From an uncultured Anaerolineaceae bacterium (GTDB lineage Bacteria > Chloroflexota > Anaerolineae > Promineifilales > Promineifilaceae), in assembly GCA_937967805.1 (NCBI GenBank), contig CALBTC010000329.1, positions 1 through 25,557 on the forward strand: a DNA stretch of 25,557 nucleotides, written 5' to 3'. The notes beneath the pieces are model-generated. The model saw nothing but the letters and a program-made list of their open reading frames with translations, was not told the DNA's origin and did not search any database. This document shows positions 14,808-23,094 of the stretch, in pieces. The position numbers and the translations under genes are program-made. The first letter of the stretch is position 1. Each line of letters opens with the position of its first letter.

Positions 14808-16181
14808 TTAAGGCAGCCAGGCGGGCAGCGTGCCGGGGGAGGCAATCTTGGTGCGTTCCCCGGTGGCGATTTCGATGAGCCAGACGGCAGGCTTGGCGTA
14901 CAGTTCTTCCAGATCATATTGTTGGTAGAGGAGAAAACGGCCGTCTGGCGACCAGGCAAGTTCGCCATAATGAATCTTCGGATCATTGGTTAGTGCCAGC
15001 GCTTCAGAGCCATCGGCCCGCATGACCCAGATTTGGCGACCCATCGGCGTGCGCGGCAGCTTGCGGCCAAACGCTATCCATTCCCCATCAGGCGACCAGG
15101 CGGGTGAGCTGTCGTCAACGCCCTCGGCATCGCCAATGGGCTGGCTGAGGACGGTGGTGGCTTCGCTGGCCAGATCGACGCTGGTAAGTTCCACGCTCCA
15201 GTTGGTATTGCTGGTGTTGATGTTGGTGATGAGCAGGCTGTCGCTTTGCGGCCGCCACACGGCCGGGGAGCCCATCTGGTTGGGAATGAGCATCCCGGAG
15301 CCGTCGTCTAGATTAAACAGTTGAATCCCCTGGTCGATAGGCGAGACAAAGCTGAGCCACTGGCCATCGTCAGAGACGCGCGGGTACAGGCCGAGCATCT
15401 GGCTGTCTTGAAACACGGGCGCGGTTTCGCCGCTGGCCACGTCTAGCCACCAGAGGCGCGGATTGCCCGGCGGCGCACCGGGCGTGGGGATGTTGCGCCG
15501 TTCGTAGATGAGGCGACGGCCGTCCGGCAGCCATTGCGCTTGTGAACAGGCCGCTTCGGGGCAGGCCAGCAGTTCCCGGTTTTGGCTGCCGTCGCTGTTG
15601 ATGAGCCAGAGGTCGGCCGCGCCGCCGTCGCGCAAAATGGCGTAGGCAATCTGACGGCCGTCTGGCTTAATGGCAAAGTCAAGCACATCGGCATCGGTCT
15701 GGGTGAGCTGGCTGGTGGTAACGGTTTCGCCGTCGTAGTCGGCGATGTAAAGTTGGTCAGCAGCCTCATCGTCCCAACTGATGTATACGATGCGCGGCCG
15801 GCCGGTTTGGAACTGCCAGCTAAGCGGTTCGTCCAGTTGGTGACCCTGCTCGCTCACGATGTCTGCGGTGACGGTGACGCGGTAACTGCTGTTGGTTGCC
15901 AGGGGCTCGTCGGGCCGGAACGTAAGAATGTTGTCCTGGATGGAAACGGTGCCGGGAACGGGAGGATCGAGGGTAACGGCCGTTTCCGGCACGTCCACAA
16001 TCGGTTCACTCAACGTCACCTGGATGGTAGCGCGGGTGGAGACGCTGCTGCTGTTGGGTGGGGGCAGGGTGTCTACCACTTCCAGGGCAATGCGATCGCC
16101 GTAGAGGATAACGGCCGTAATCAACGCAGCCAGTGTGGTCAGCACAGAAAGTACGATTCGGTCGAAGCGGGTGAGTGGCAT
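14808..16181 (-). CDS. Membrane-anchored Big_5 domain plus TolB-like propeller
   Basis: With the ATG at 16179-16181 (MPLTRFDRIVLSVL) the product is 457 residues. It has a membrane helix at about 9-27, an Ig-like domain of the Big_5/SbsA type (about 35-135; TLSEPIVDVPETAVTLDPPV, then TNSSYRVTVTADIV, then WQFQT), and a PD40 propeller (about 137-457) with KPDGRQIAYAI, LPDGRRLIYERR, SDDGQWLSFV, SPDGEWIAFGRK and SPDGRFLLYQQ. The last two blades match those of the downstream gene closely, so the two arose by duplication. The start lies 4 bases after the stop of the TIGR03943 gene; the longer frame from 16346 would overlap that gene. Function unknown; probably an extracytoplasmic accessory or sensor protein. 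Confidence 0.8.
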   Translation of the reverse strand: MPLTRFDRIVLSVLTTLAALITAVILYGDRIALEVVDTLPPPNSSSVSTRATIQVTLSEPIVDVPETAVTLDPPVPGTVSIQDNILTFRPDEPLATNSSYRVTVTADIVSEQGHQLDEPLSWQFQTGRPRIVYISWDDEAADQLYIADYDGETVTTSQLTQTDADVLDFAIKPDGRQIAYAILRDGGAADLWLINSDGSQNRELLACPEAACSQAQWLPDGRRLIYERRNIPTPGAPPGNPRLWWLDVASGETAPVFQDSQMLGLYPRVSDDGQWLSFVSPIDQGIQLFNLDDGSGMLIPNQMGSPAVWRPQSDSLLITNINTSNTNWSVELTSVDLASEATTVLSQPIGDAEGVDDSSPAWSPDGEWIAFGRKLPRTPMGRQIWVMRADGSEALALTNDPKIHYGELAWSPDGRFLLYQQYDLEELYAKPAVWLIEIATGERTKIASPGTLPAWLP

Positions 16182-16185
16182 GGGG

Positions 16186-16950
16186 CTACTGATACAAGTA
16201 CGGTTGGCTGGGTGTCTCCGTCGGCGTGACGCTGTCGGCCACGAGGACGGGCATTTCCACGCCGTTGAAGGTGCCGGCCTGAAGCGTGCCGCTGACTTCA
16301 ACCCAACTGTCTGATGGGAGTACGGCCGTATCCGGCCATTCCACAATCAAACCAATGGGTGCGGCATCAGCTACGCAGCAGCTTACGGTGAAGCGGCTGA
16401 CCATAAACTGGGTGTCGGCAAAACGGTCGTCGCGGTAGACAAAGCCAACGACGTGGGCTTCTTCGCCGTTAAAGTTGGCGGGATCGGTGCTGCGCTGGAA
16501 CAGATAGAGCCAGTCCAGAATATTGCGTTCCCCGGCGTTGGCAATGACGCTCAGGTCGCTGCCTTCCGGCGCGCTGGAGGAGGTCAGGGCGCTGCCGCTC
16601 ACGTTGATTTCCCGGTTTTGCAGCGCCGCTGCGCCCAGCGGACGCGGTTCCACCAACAGTCCCAGCAGAACCGGCAGCGCCAGCAGCAGCAGCCCAACCC
16701 AGGAAACATCGTGGCTGTGGGCATGCTCATGCGCGTGTTCATGCTCATGATCTTCATCATGAACGTGTGCCGATTCCCGTCGCTGTTGAATGGCATAGCC
16801 AATGCCGAGGGCGGTGAGGCCAACGGCCGTTAACAAAATCAGCACGTTAAAGCGCGGATGAATGTAAAAGCTGAGCGTGCCGTTCAGCAAGCGGCTCAGC
16901 AAAAAAATGCCCAAGGCAATGAGTAAGATAACTTTAATTGTCTGTTTCAT
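16186..16950 (-). CDS. TIGR03943/YcgQ-like (DUF1980) membrane protein
   Basis: A 254-residue protein of the TIGR03943 family, whose genes are known to sit beside COG0701/PF03773 permeases. N-terminal membrane helices are at about 5-22, 34-53 and 84-100. Between the second and third is a His/Asp/Glu-rich stretch (62-80, nine His in 19 residues) that looks like a metal-binding site. The C-terminal domain carries the typical VSRFTVSCCVADAAPIG segment, with Cys191-Cys192, and the GFVYRDD and VEVSGTL strands. It most likely forms a complex with the permease and may handle a metal or another soft ligand; this is inferred from the residues and context. It lies 96 bases after the permease gene and 4 bases before the first propeller gene. 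Confidence 0.87.
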   Translation of the reverse strand: MKQTIKVILLIALGIFLLSRLLNGTLSFYIHPRFNVLILLTAVGLTALGIGYAIQQRRESAHVHDEDHEHEHAHEHAHSHDVSWVGLLLLALPVLLGLLVEPRPLGAAALQNREINVSGSALTSSSAPEGSDLSVIANAGERNILDWLYLFQRSTDPANFNGEEAHVVGFVYRDDRFADTQFMVSRFTVSCCVADAAPIGLIVEWPDTAVLPSDSWVEVSGTLQAGTFNGVEMPVLVADSVTPTETPSQPYLYQ

Positions 16951-16960
16951 AGTTTAATGG

Positions 16961-17038
16961 GACAACAGCGAATTTGAGCAAATAACGAATGGGAACTATG
17001 AGAGAAAAATTCGTTGGTTACTCCAATTCGTTGTTGTC
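16961..17038. repeat. Imperfect inverted repeat between permease and YcgQ-like gene
   Basis: GACAACAGCGAATTTG (16961-16976) and the reverse complement of 17023-17038 (GACAACAACGAATTGG) match at 14 of 16 positions. Further AACGAAT copies lie between, in both orientations. This could be a folded RNA in the intercistronic gap or the remains of a small mobile repeat. Confidence 0.45.
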
Positions 17039-17046
17039 ATTTGAGC

Positions 17047-18093
17047 TTACCAACCTAAATTCAAATTGATAAAAACCGTAATCAGCATCGTTAGCGTCAG
17101 AGGCAGGAGGATAAGATACAGCACCACCCGGCGGCGGAAGACGCCCAGGAACATGAGCGAACTCTTGATGTCCACCATTGGGCCAAAAACCAAAAAGCTG
17201 AGAATGGAGCCGGTCGTGAAGCTGTTAACAAACGACAGTGCCAGGAAGGCATCCACCGTGGAGCAGATGGACAACACAAAAGCCAGGACCATCATGGCCA
17301 CCACAGAGGTGACGGGACCGCTGCCGAAGGCGATCAGAGTGGATTGGGGCACAAAGGTTTGCATCGTGGCCGCCAGCATAGAGCCGATAATGAGGTAGCG
17401 CACCATGTCAATAAAGTCGTCTCCGGCGATGTTCATCGATTGCCACAATTTTTGGGAACGGCCGTTTTCCCGAACAAAATGATCATGCTCATGCCCGCCG
17501 TCTTCGTTAGGCAGCAAAATCTCCTGCGCCGGGGCAAACTGGAAGATCAGCCCGACAATGAAGGCAATCAAGATAGTGAACACAAAACGGCCGATCAACA
17601 CCGGCCCCCAACCAAAGGCCACATAAGTGCTCACCAGCACCACCGGGTTAATCACCGGCGCGCTGAGCAAAAAGGCGATGCCTACCGAAACGGGCAATCC
17701 CTTCTGGTACAGCCGCCGCGTGACGGGCACCACGCCGCATTCACACACCGGGAAGGCAAAGCCCAGCAGCGAGCCGACAAAGGCCGCCGGCACCGCTCGC
17801 CGCGGCACGTACCGCGCCAGGGAGCCTTTATCGACAAACACCTCGATCAGGCCGGAAACGAGCGACCCGGCCAGCAAAAAAGGCACGGCTTCGATGAAGA
17901 TGCCCAAAAAGATGGTGACAAAGGTCTGGAATTTTTCGTTGAGTCCGCTGGGGATCAGGTCAGGGAAAAGGCCAATGAGCAATAGCAGGACGACAATTGC
18001 GCCCAGGATGCGGCCGAATGTGCGGGGGGATACGGCCGTTCCCCCACCGTGCTCCTCTACAATAGGTGGCTGCTTTTTCTCAATCTGTGCCAT
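17047..18093 (-). CDS. COG0701/PF03773 permease (ArsP/YraQ/YcgR type)
   Basis: With the ATG at 18091-18093 the protein is 348 residues, with about eight membrane helices. Family marks are a CEC motif (Cys117-Glu-Cys119, in [16 protein letters not shown]), [18 protein letters not shown], and [12 protein letters not shown] near residue 273 in the second half, which repeats the CxxxxAF layout. The cytoplasmic loop between the halves contains [11 protein letters not shown], a likely metal-binding patch. Known relatives export organoarsenicals or are linked to metal homeostasis; the substrate here is not known. It leads the operon with the TIGR03943 partner. A longer frame opens at 18132, but the promoter found places the transcription start almost at this ATG. 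Confidence 0.87.
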   Translation of the reverse strand: MAQIEKKQPPIVEEHGGGTAVSPRTFGRILGAIVVLLLLIGLFPDLIPSGLNEKFQTFVTIFLGIFIEAVPFLLAGSLVSGLIEVFVDKGSLARYVPRRAVPAAFVGSLLGFAFPVCECGVVPVTRRLYQKGLPVSVGIAFLLSAPVINPVVLVSTYVAFGWGPVLIGRFVFTILIAFIVGLIFQFAPAQEILLPNEDGGHEHDHFVRENGRSQKLWQSMNIAGDDFIDMVRYLIIGSMLAATMQTFVPQSTLIAFGSGPVTSVVAMMVLAFVLSICSTVDAFLALSFVNSFTTGSILSFLVFGPMVDIKSSLMFLGVFRRRVVLYLILLPLTLTMLITVFINLNLGW

Positions 18094-18100
18094 GCCCCGA

Positions 18101-18128
18101 ATCATAAACAAATATCGGGCCGCGTCAA
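18101..18128 (-). promoter_or_regulatory. Promoter of the permease operon, probably leaderless
   Basis: On the minus strand TTGACG (18123-18128) and TATGAT (18101-18106) are 16 bases apart, and the ATG at 18093 begins 7 bases after the -10. Transcription would start at or next to the ATG. The -35 lies in the loop of the inverted repeat at 18114-18142, so a protein or RNA structure there could affect the promoter. Confidence 0.55.
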
Positions 18129-18142
18129 ACACACGGCCCGAT
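18114..18142 (-). terminator. Hairpin after phoU, overlapping the next promoter
   Basis: ATCGGGCCG (18114-18122) and CGGCCCGAT (18134-18142) form a perfect 9-bp stem with an 11-base loop. On the minus strand it comes 30 bases after the phoU stop and is followed by ATATTTGTTT, so it fits a terminator for the pst-phoU operon. The same bases carry the promoter of the permease operon; an operator role is an alternative. Confidence 0.55.
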
Positions 18143-18172
18143 TGAAATTAAACACTCAGCAATCATTTACGA

Positions 18173-18862
18173 TCATTTATTCTGATTTTGATACGTTTTC
18201 AGTAGCTCCTTCCCCTGATGATATTGACCCGTCGCCAGGTAGAACACCCATTCACACATGTTTGTTACCCGGTCAGCCGCCCGCTCCAGATTATGTGCTG
18301 CCCATTCCAGCCGCTGCGCCAGCTCAAACGAATCCGGATTTGCTGCCATATAGTTCATAACTGCCCGGTACGTTTTGTTATACAGTTTATCTACTTCATC
18401 GTCGCTTCGAATTGTTTCATAAGCCAGCTGGGAATTACGTTCCGTAAAAGCATCCAACGAGCGATGCAGCATGTAGCGTGCTTTTTCGGCCATTTGCGGC
18501 ATGTGAACCGTCAATTCATCTGGCACTTCAGACTCGCCAATCATCAAGCTGATGTTGCCGATGCCTTTCACGTAATCATGAATCCGTTCCAGCTCACCGG
18601 CAATTTCCAGCGATGCGGCAATGAGCCGTAGATCGCTGGCAATAGGCTGCTGTGTAGCGATAATGCCGAACGCATACGTGCCAATTTCAATGCGGCGCTG
18701 GTTAAACCATTTATCCGCCTGCACCAGCTTCTCCGACAGCGTTAAATCCCGCTTTACCAGCGCTTCGACCGCCTTTAACAAGTTTTCTTCCACTTCACTG
18801 CCCATTCTCAAAATTTCATCTTGCAAATGGCGCAGCTCTTTTGTATAGGTTTCTCTTAACAT
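18173..18862 (-). CDS. phoU: Phosphate transport regulator PhoU
   Basis: A 229-residue all-helical protein with two PhoU repeats. The first has the metal-site signature IGTYAFGIIATQQPIASDLRLI (around 60-81) followed by ELERIHDYVKGIGNIS (91-106); the second has YNKTYRAVMNYMAANPDSF and LEWAAHNLERAADRVTNMCEWV (about 187-208), with the E/DxxxD pattern that binds iron or zinc clusters. PhoU links the Pst transporter to the PhoR/PhoB-type kinase and damps Pho regulon signalling and phosphate uptake. GAGGAAA precedes the ATG. It is the last gene of the pst operon, separated from pstB by a 124-base repeat element. No phoR/phoB pair is in the window. Confidence 0.95.
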   Translation of the reverse strand: MLRETYTKELRHLQDEILRMGSEVEENLLKAVEALVKRDLTLSEKLVQADKWFNQRRIEIGTYAFGIIATQQPIASDLRLIAASLEIAGELERIHDYVKGIGNISLMIGESEVPDELTVHMPQMAEKARYMLHRSLDAFTERNSQLAYETIRSDDEVDKLYNKTYRAVMNYMAANPDSFELAQRLEWAAHNLERAADRVTNMCEWVFYLATGQYHQGKELLKTYQNQNK

Positions 18863-18880
18863 CTTAGTTTTCCTCAGTTA

Positions 18881-19004
18881 TTTGTCATTCTGAGCGAAGC
18901 GAAGAATCCCTATGACCATCATGCCCAAAACCTTTAACGAGCGAGTAAGACAAACACTTTTTTGAAAGTTTTAGGGATGCTTCACTGCGTTCAGCATGAC
19001 AATT
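18881..19004. mobile_element. MITE-like inverted-repeat element between pstB and phoU
   Basis: The left arm 18881-18911 (starting TTTGTCATTCTGAGCGAAGC) and the right arm 18973-19004 (AGGGATGCTTCACTGCGTTC onward) are imperfect inverted repeats of about 31 bases. The GTCATTCTGAGCGAAGCGAA motif is a familiar interspersed repeat in several bacterial phyla (general knowledge, not searched). About 61 bases of unrelated sequence lie between the arms. The element fills nearly the whole gap between pstB and phoU and carries no ORF. On the mRNA it would fold into a long hairpin and could lower phoU expression relative to pstB. Confidence 0.65.
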
Positions 19005-19009
19005 CAAGA

Positions 19010-19804
19010 TTAACCGAAGCGCCCGGTAATGTATTGTTCTGTCAGTTCGTTTTTGGGATTGGTGAACAGTTCATTGGTGTCGCTGTATTCCACCAGATAC
19101 CCAGCCCGATTTTCATCCATATTGTAGAAGGCAGTGTAGTCAGAAGCGCGCGCTGCCTGCTGCATGTTGTGGGTCACAATAATGATGGTGTAATTTTTCT
19201 TCAGATCTTGAATCAGCTCTTCAATACGCAAGGTGGCTACCGGGTCCAGCGCCGAGGTTGGTTCATCCATCAAGATGATGTCTGGCTTAACGGCGATGGT
19301 GCGAGCAATGCACAGGCGCTGCTGCTGCCCGCCGGATAGCGAGTAGCCGCTTTGGCTCAGCTTATCTTTGACTTCATCCCAGAGGGCTGCCTGGCGCAGA
19401 GAGCTTTCCACCAGTTCGTCCATTTCTCCCTTGTACCCGTTGATGCGAGCGCCCCAGGCCACGTTCTCGTAAATCGACTTAGGGAACGGGTTTGGTTTTT
19501 GGAACACCATGCCGATGCGGCGGCGAATTTCAACCGGGTCTATATCATTATCGTAAATATTGTTGCCCTGGTAAAGAATTTCCCCTTCAACGCGGGCGGT
19601 GGCCACCAGGTCATTCATGCGGTTAAAAGAGCGCAGAACTGTGCTCTTGCCGCAGCCCGAAGGGCCAATAAAGGCAGTGATGGCATGTCGTTTTACTTTC
19701 AGCGAAACGTCGCGCACGGCGCGAAAAGAGCCGTAATAAACGTGCATATTGCGTGCTTCAACGGCCAGGTTGCCATTGGCGAAGTTGTTTGGGTTTAGCG
19801 TCAT
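19010..19804 (-). CDS. pstB: Phosphate ABC transporter ATPase PstB
   Basis: From the ATG at 19802-19804 the protein has 264 residues and is a standard PstB. Walker A is GPSGCGKST (47-55), the Q-loop is in [18 protein letters not shown], the ABC signature LSGGQQQR begins at 156, Walker B is IILMDEP (176-182) and the switch His is in [15 protein letters not shown]. It energises high-affinity phosphate import with PstC and PstA at the inner face of the membrane. An ATG six codons upstream lies inside pstA; the chosen start follows AAGGAGAG within the pstA end and begins one base after the pstA stop, a tight coupling. Confidence 0.97.
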   Translation of the reverse strand: MTLNPNNFANGNLAVEARNMHVYYGSFRAVRDVSLKVKRHAITAFIGPSGCGKSTVLRSFNRMNDLVATARVEGEILYQGNNIYDNDIDPVEIRRRIGMVFQKPNPFPKSIYENVAWGARINGYKGEMDELVESSLRQAALWDEVKDKLSQSGYSLSGGQQQRLCIARTIAVKPDIILMDEPTSALDPVATLRIEELIQDLKKNYTIIIVTHNMQQAARASDYTAFYNMDENRAGYLVEYSDTNELFTNPKNELTEQYITGRFG

Positions 19805-19805
19805 G

Positions 19806-22016
19806 TTAGGCTCTCCTTGCATAGCGATTGCGGAGTAGAATGGCAGAAGCGTTTAGGCTGATGAGCAGTACCAGCAGCACCAAAATGGCGGCAGCGGCGA
19901 TATTGCGGAATTCAGCCTGCGGTCTGGCGGTCCATTGATAAATTTGGATGGGCAAAGCGGTGAATTTGGAAAATGGACCATCGGGATCAACAAAGATGAG
20001 GGTAGAAGCGCCCACAACGACCAGCGGTGCCGTCTCGCCAATGGCGCGGGAGACGGCCAGAATCGTACCGGTGAGAATGCCGGGCAGGGCGCTGGGCAGC
20101 ACATGGGCCCAAATAGTTTGCCATTTGGTGGCCCCCAAAGCCATGCCGGCCTGCCGCAGTGAATTGGGCACGGCACGAATTGCTTCTTGCGAGGCGATGA
20201 TGATCACCGGCAGGATGAGCAAGCCGAGGGTAAGACCGGCAGAGAGGATGGTACGGCCGTTTGCCGTTGTCGCATCCCCCACACCAAACAGCGAGCCGCT
20301 GGTAAACGGTTCTAATACCCGCACAAAGATCGCCAACCCCAACATGCCGTAGATAATTGAGGGTACGCCAGCCAGGTTATTGATATTGGTCTGGATAATC
20401 CGGTTTAGCCGGTTATCGGCAGCGTACTCTTCCAGATAAATGGCCGCACCCACGCCAATGGGAAACGAGAAAACGATGGTAATGGCCACGACCCACAGCG
20501 AGCCAAAGATGGCCGTGCGCACCCCGGCAAACTCCGGCGTGCTGGACTGCGGGCTGGTGATGAAGTCAACCGTTAGCCAGGAGCGAAAGGAAAGCTCCGC
20601 GTTGGGATATTCGGCGGCGGCCTCCGCTTCGATTTCGCTGCGGGCAAAGATGGAATCCATCAGTGACCAGGCAGCCACCACGTCCGGGGCCACAATTTCT
20701 TGCACGACCAGATCGTACACGTTTTCCTGGCTGCGGGCCGAAAGTGTGCACCCTTCTGATGGTTCCTCACCGGTACAAACTTCGGCGAACAGCGCCGGGT
20801 CTTCAAAGACAAAACTGTTATCATAGAAGCGCTGTTCACGTTCCAAACGCCGGCCCAGGCCGACAGAGATATTGGCCGCTAAAATATCAACCAATGTCTG
20901 CTTGGGCAGGTCGGCCAGCTCAATCGGGAAAAAGGTTTCAGCAAAGAAGTCGAGCGTGCCGCTGTCGGCACCGGGGATGTAGCGGTCTACGGCCGTATCC
21001 GGCCAACTCGAATCTACATCAGACCAGTTGGTGGCCGTGGTAAAAATTTCCCGCAACTGCGGCAGGGAAACATCGTCCACAAAGTTGTTGCTGGCGCTGG
21101 TGACAATGGCCAGAGCATCGGTGCCCACGCGAATTTCGATGGGGCGACGGCCGTTTTCGCGGCACGTTTCAAATTCACCAGGGGTAATAGGCCGGCTGGC
21201 TGCCGCAATTTCGACAGTGCCTTCTTCACAAAAGAGATTCAGCCCGGCCGTGCTGCCCACGCTTTGTAAACTGACGTTGGCGACAAAGCCATCAGCCATT
21301 ATTCGCTCCGCGATGCGCACGTTGATGGGGTAGACGGTTGAACTGCCCATGACGGTAAAGCTGCCGCCAATACCGTCAGGGTTGACACTGGCCCATTGCC
21401 CTGGCTGTAAATCGAAGCCGCTGGCCTCAATCCAGGCGGTGCGGGCTTCGTTTAGCCGTTCATCGCTGGCGGGGAAGTAGCCGACGCTTTCAATCTCATC
21501 GTTGATATGGGTCAGGTAATAGTTTAAGTAGATGCTGGCCGCTTGATTTTCGGCCAGGATGTCGGCGGTGGTGTAGAGGTACAGCGGTCTGGATAATGGG
21601 TATTCGCCACTTTCAACGGTTTCGGCCGTTGGGGGCACACCGTTCACCGTTAATAGTTTCAATTGGTCGCTGTTTTCCTGGTAATAGGCATTGCCAAAAA
21701 AGCCGATCCCGTTGGGATCGTCGGCAATGCCCTGTACCAGTTCATTGTCATCTTCACTAGAAATAGTGTTTTCGGCCGTGAGCAGCCGTTCCTCTTCTAC
21801 AGCCCGTACCAGGCTGCTTGGCTCAACCCGGTTTTGGACAGCAACCAGGCCAAACGCCTGATTGGTAATGTTATAAAGTAGCGCCACTAACGCAATGATG
21901 CCGATAATGGTGGATACCTGGAACAAAATCTGCCAGATAGAGCCGCGACGATGCCGTCCCGAAATCTGGCTGTTGAGCGCTTCGCCCTCAGGGAAATTGG
22001 TGATGTTTTGGCTCAT
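19806..22016 (-). CDS. pstA: PstA permease with an inserted, circularly permuted PstS domain
   Basis: A 736-residue phosphate permease subunit, far longer than the roughly 280-300 of classical PstA. Residues 29-50 are the first membrane helix. About 76-199 match the C-terminal half of the PstS encoded upstream ([40 protein letters not shown]), 200-217 is a linker, and 218-363 match its N-terminal half ([46 protein letters not shown]). The halves are thus in reversed order. Residues 364-495 are the long periplasmic loop known from large PstA proteins ([21 protein letters not shown]), and 500-730 the ABC permease core with ALGATKWQT and [11 protein letters not shown]. The pocket motifs are kept, so the domain probably binds phosphate. 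The ATG overlaps the pstC stop by 4 bases. Confidence 0.95.
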   Translation of the reverse strand: MSQNITNFPEGEALNSQISGRHRRGSIWQILFQVSTIIGIIALVALLYNITNQAFGLVAVQNRVEPSSLVRAVEEERLLTAENTISSEDDNELVQGIADDPNGIGFFGNAYYQENSDQLKLLTVNGVPPTAETVESGEYPLSRPLYLYTTADILAENQAASIYLNYYLTHINDEIESVGYFPASDERLNEARTAWIEASGFDLQPGQWASVNPDGIGGSFTVMGSSTVYPINVRIAERIMADGFVANVSLQSVGSTAGLNLFCEEGTVEIAAASRPITPGEFETCRENGRRPIEIRVGTDALAIVTSASNNFVDDVSLPQLREIFTTATNWSDVDSSWPDTAVDRYIPGADSGTLDFFAETFFPIELADLPKQTLVDILAANISVGLGRRLEREQRFYDNSFVFEDPALFAEVCTGEEPSEGCTLSARSQENVYDLVVQEIVAPDVVAAWSLMDSIFARSEIEAEAAAEYPNAELSFRSWLTVDFITSPQSSTPEFAGVRTAIFGSLWVVAITIVFSFPIGVGAAIYLEEYAADNRLNRIIQTNINNLAGVPSIIYGMLGLAIFVRVLEPFTSGSLFGVGDATTANGRTILSAGLTLGLLILPVIIIASQEAIRAVPNSLRQAGMALGATKWQTIWAHVLPSALPGILTGTILAVSRAIGETAPLVVVGASTLIFVDPDGPFSKFTALPIQIYQWTARPQAEFRNIAAAAILVLLVLLISLNASAILLRNRYARRA

Positions 22017-22996
22017 TCGTAAACCTCGCGAAAGCGGTTAACAAAACGGCGGCTGAGCATGTTCAAGCCCAGCGTCATCAAGAACAGCATCAGGCCAATG
22101 GCAAAGATGCTGTTGTAATCAATGGAGTCGTAGCTGAGATCGCCGCCGCTGATACGCACGATGTGTCCGGTCATCGTTTCGGCGGCCACAAAAGGATTGA
22201 GGATGTGACCAAACAGGGAATCCTGGCCGATGTCGAAGTTTTTGGGACCGGCCCCGGCAGCAATGGCTACGATCATGGTTTCACCAATGGCGCGGGAGAT
22301 AGCCACGACAAATGCGGCCGTAATCCCCGAAAGCGCCGCCGGCAGCACAATTTTAAGCGAGGTTTCCAGCCGGGTGGCGCCCAGCGCGTAAGATGCTTCG
22401 CGTAGGGCATTGGGCACCGCGTGCAGGGCATCCTCACTTAACGAACTCACCAGCGGAATGATCAAAATACCCACCACAATACCGGCCGAAGCGGTGTTGA
22501 AAATTTGCACATTTTCCGCCCCGAAGATGTTGCGCAGCAGCGGCGTCATGAATGTCAGGGCAAAATAACCGTACACGACGGTTGGAATGCCGGCCAACAC
22601 TTCTAAAATTGGCTTGAGGGTATTGCGTGCCCGTTCGCTGGCATATTCACTCAGGTAGATGGCCGTGCCCAGACCAAGCGGTAAGGCCACCAGCATGGCC
22701 AGCACGCTGGTAAAAACTGTCGCCAGCACCAGGGGCCAGATGCCGAAGTCCAGGATGGCCGGCTGCCAATGGGTTGAGGTGAAAAATTCGGTCAGGGTCA
22801 CATCGGGAGTCCGGAAAAAGAGCAGCGCTTCTTTACCCAGTTCATAAACAATGCCAACGGTGGTAAGAATTGAAATGGCCCCACATAAAAAGAGAAAGCT
22901 CTGGATGAGCGTTTCTCCAATACGCGGCCGTTTGATCAATTCATGATGAGACACCTGTTTCCCAACCAGTTGTTGGGCTGGGTTCTGTGTCGCCAT
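22013..22996 (-). CDS. pstC: Phosphate ABC transporter permease PstC
   Basis: From the ATG at 22994-22996 (AAGGAGA upstream) the protein has 327 residues, normal for PstC. It has six membrane helices, the ABC permease coupling segment [21 protein letters not shown], and the PstC-typical [27 protein letters not shown] stretch, [15 protein letters not shown] and [16 protein letters not shown] near the end. With PstA it forms the transmembrane channel. A longer frame from 23023 lacks a ribosome binding site. Unlike PstA it has no inserted domain. It lies 98 bases after pstS with a terminator-like hairpin between, so its level is probably lower than that of the receptor. Confidence 0.96.
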   Translation of the reverse strand: MATQNPAQQLVGKQVSHHELIKRPRIGETLIQSFLFLCGAISILTTVGIVYELGKEALLFFRTPDVTLTEFFTSTHWQPAILDFGIWPLVLATVFTSVLAMLVALPLGLGTAIYLSEYASERARNTLKPILEVLAGIPTVVYGYFALTFMTPLLRNIFGAENVQIFNTASAGIVVGILIIPLVSSLSEDALHAVPNALREASYALGATRLETSLKIVLPAALSGITAAFVVAISRAIGETMIVAIAAGAGPKNFDIGQDSLFGHILNPFVAAETMTGHIVRISGGDLSYDSIDYNSIFAIGLMLFLMTLGLNMLSRRFVNRFREVYE

Positions 22997-23044
22997 AAAT
23001 TTTCTCCTTCTTCTATAATCCATTCTCTATGGGTATGCGCGGCG

Positions 23045-23084
23045 TAAAAAGATTGGTCCAATCTTTCGAGATTGGACCAATCTT
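23045..23084 (-). terminator. Intrinsic terminator or attenuator between pstS and pstC
   Basis: AAGATTGGTCCAATCT (23049-23064) and its exact reverse complement (23069-23084) form a 16-bp stem around a 4-base loop. On the minus strand the stem runs into TTTTTACG, giving an intrinsic terminator right after pstS. Each arm is itself nearly palindromic (GATTGG/CCAATC), so the DNA could also form a cruciform or bind a dimeric protein. Partial read-through would give more PstS than transporter, as is usual in binding-protein operons. Confidence 0.85.
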
Positions 23085-23094
23085 GGCGGACTGC

